DNA from: WTKG01 sp963735005
GTDB taxonomy: Bacteria; Actinomycetota; Actinomycetes; Actinomycetales; Demequinaceae
Assembly: GCA_963735005.1 (NCBI GenBank)
Contig: CAVTJA010000004.1
Coordinates: 1-15,720, forward strand
Length of the DNA stretch: 15,720 bases
Direction: 5' to 3'
Shown: in pieces, positions 15,125-15,720 of the stretch
How positions within the stretch are numbered: position 1 is the first letter of the stretch
Layout: each line of letters opens with the position of its first letter
Translations under genes and position numbers: made by a program
Notes under the pieces: model-generated
The model's input: only the letters and a program-made list of their open reading frames with translations
Told to the model about the DNA's origin: nothing
The model's database searches: none

Positions 15125-15720
15125 GTGACGGTCGCACCCCCGCGGCCGGACATCACGGCGGTGCGCCGCACGCCTGGCATCGCGATCACGCGGGACGCCG
15201 TCGTCGCCTTGCTCGACCTTGACGACTCCCGCGATCAGGCGTTTGCCCGCGCGCTCGACCACGGCCTCGCCGCCGTGACGGGCGCGCGCGTCCGCAGCTC
15301 GCTCGCGAACGTCACGGGCCACGTGGCGGAGTCGCTCGTGGAGTCGCTGCTCGCCGACGAAGGCTTCGTGCCGCTCACGCATTTCGAGAGCGGCGGCGTG
15401 GGGGTAGACCTGCTCATGCTGACGCGCGCCATGGATGGCGTCGTCGCTATTGAAGTCAAAGGCACGCTGCGCGCCGGTCACTGGCCGACGCTGACGCGCC
15501 GCTCCCCCGCGCAGTTCTCGCCCGCGTGGCTGGACCGGGTGGGCAACGTGGGGATGGAGGATCACGGGCTGGCGGCGGCGGACGTGTACGGGCTGGTCGC
15601 GCTGGTGAACTTTGCGGATCTTGAGCTGCGGCTGGGTGCGACGGCGGACTTCGCGGGGTTTGACGCGCTGGCGTCCGTGGTGGCGCTGGAGCCGTGGATT
15701 GAGCGGGCTGCGGCGCCGTA
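15125..15720 (+). CDS. PD-(D/E)XK nuclease-fold protein, 3' end outside the window
   Basis: At least 198 residues from a GTG at 15125; the frame is open to the window edge. A nuclease core of the restriction-endonuclease-like fold is visible: Glu69 in HVAESLVESLLADEGF, Asp95 in GVDLLML, and Glu110/Lys112 in AIEVKGT. This matches the E-D-ExK spacing of PD-(D/E)XK enzymes. The basic segment after it (RAGHWPTLTRRSP) could contact DNA. It could be a repair or resolvase-like enzyme, or a restriction-type nuclease; the family is not identified. The ribosome binding site is poor, so translation may be coupled to the preceding stop 13 bases upstream, or initiation may be at a later GTG near 15161. 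The same frame is continuous back to 14360, so a membrane-anchored fusion is formally possible. Confidence 0.7.
   Translation, partial: MTVAPPRPDITAVRRTPGIAITRDAVVALLDLDDSRDQAFARALDHGLAAVTGARVRSSLANVTGHVAESLVESLLADEGFVPLTHFESGGVGVDLLMLTRAMDGVVAIEVKGTLRAGHWPTLTRRSPAQFSPAWLDRVGNVGMEDHGLAAADVYGLVALVNFADLELRLGATADFAGFDALASVVALEPWIERAAAP

Overview
The window comes from a high-GC Gram-positive actinobacterium, most likely in or near the Micrococcales. Support for this is the strongly GC-biased third codon positions, frequent GTG starts, ATGA/GTGA stop-start overlaps, AGGAGG-type ribosome binding sites and a lipoprotein-type solute-binding protein. No rRNA, tRNA, CRISPR array or mobile element was found.

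Layout. The left flank (1-3091, + strand) holds ribB (riboflavin synthesis), a FucU/RbsD-family sugar mutarotase, and a 571-residue protein that I read as a degenerate N6-adenine DNA methyltransferase. The centre (3112-13031, - strand) is a nine-gene sugar catabolic operon. In transcription order it encodes transketolase N half, transketolase C half, FGGY kinase, DUF2291 membrane protein, ABC ATPase, ABC permease, lipoprotein substrate-binding protein, a 15-bp intercistronic hairpin, a xylose-isomerase-like TIM barrel, and a SorC-family regulator. A ribokinase-family kinase (13198-14085, +) diverges from the operon across a 166-bp promoter region carrying two palindromes. The right flank (14360-15720, +) encodes a single-pass membrane protein with a Pro-rich tail, whose frame breaks near 14745, and a partial PD-(D/E)XK nuclease that runs off the window.

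How the genes work together. An RbsABC-type importer brings in a sugar. The TIM-barrel enzyme would isomerise aldose to ketose, the FGGY kinase would phosphorylate it, and the split transketolase would cleave it into central intermediates. Isomerase, FGGY kinase and two-subunit transketolase together match the described D-apiose (apulose 4-phosphate transketolase) route. This is a hypothesis from gene content; the substrate is not proven by sequence. The SorC protein is the likely inducer-responsive regulator.

Points most worth a second look are the catalytically eroded methyltransferase, the apparent ATT start of ribB and possible ATC start of the SorC gene, the frame break before the nuclease (where the original frame stays open into the nuclease), and the palindromic candidate operators.
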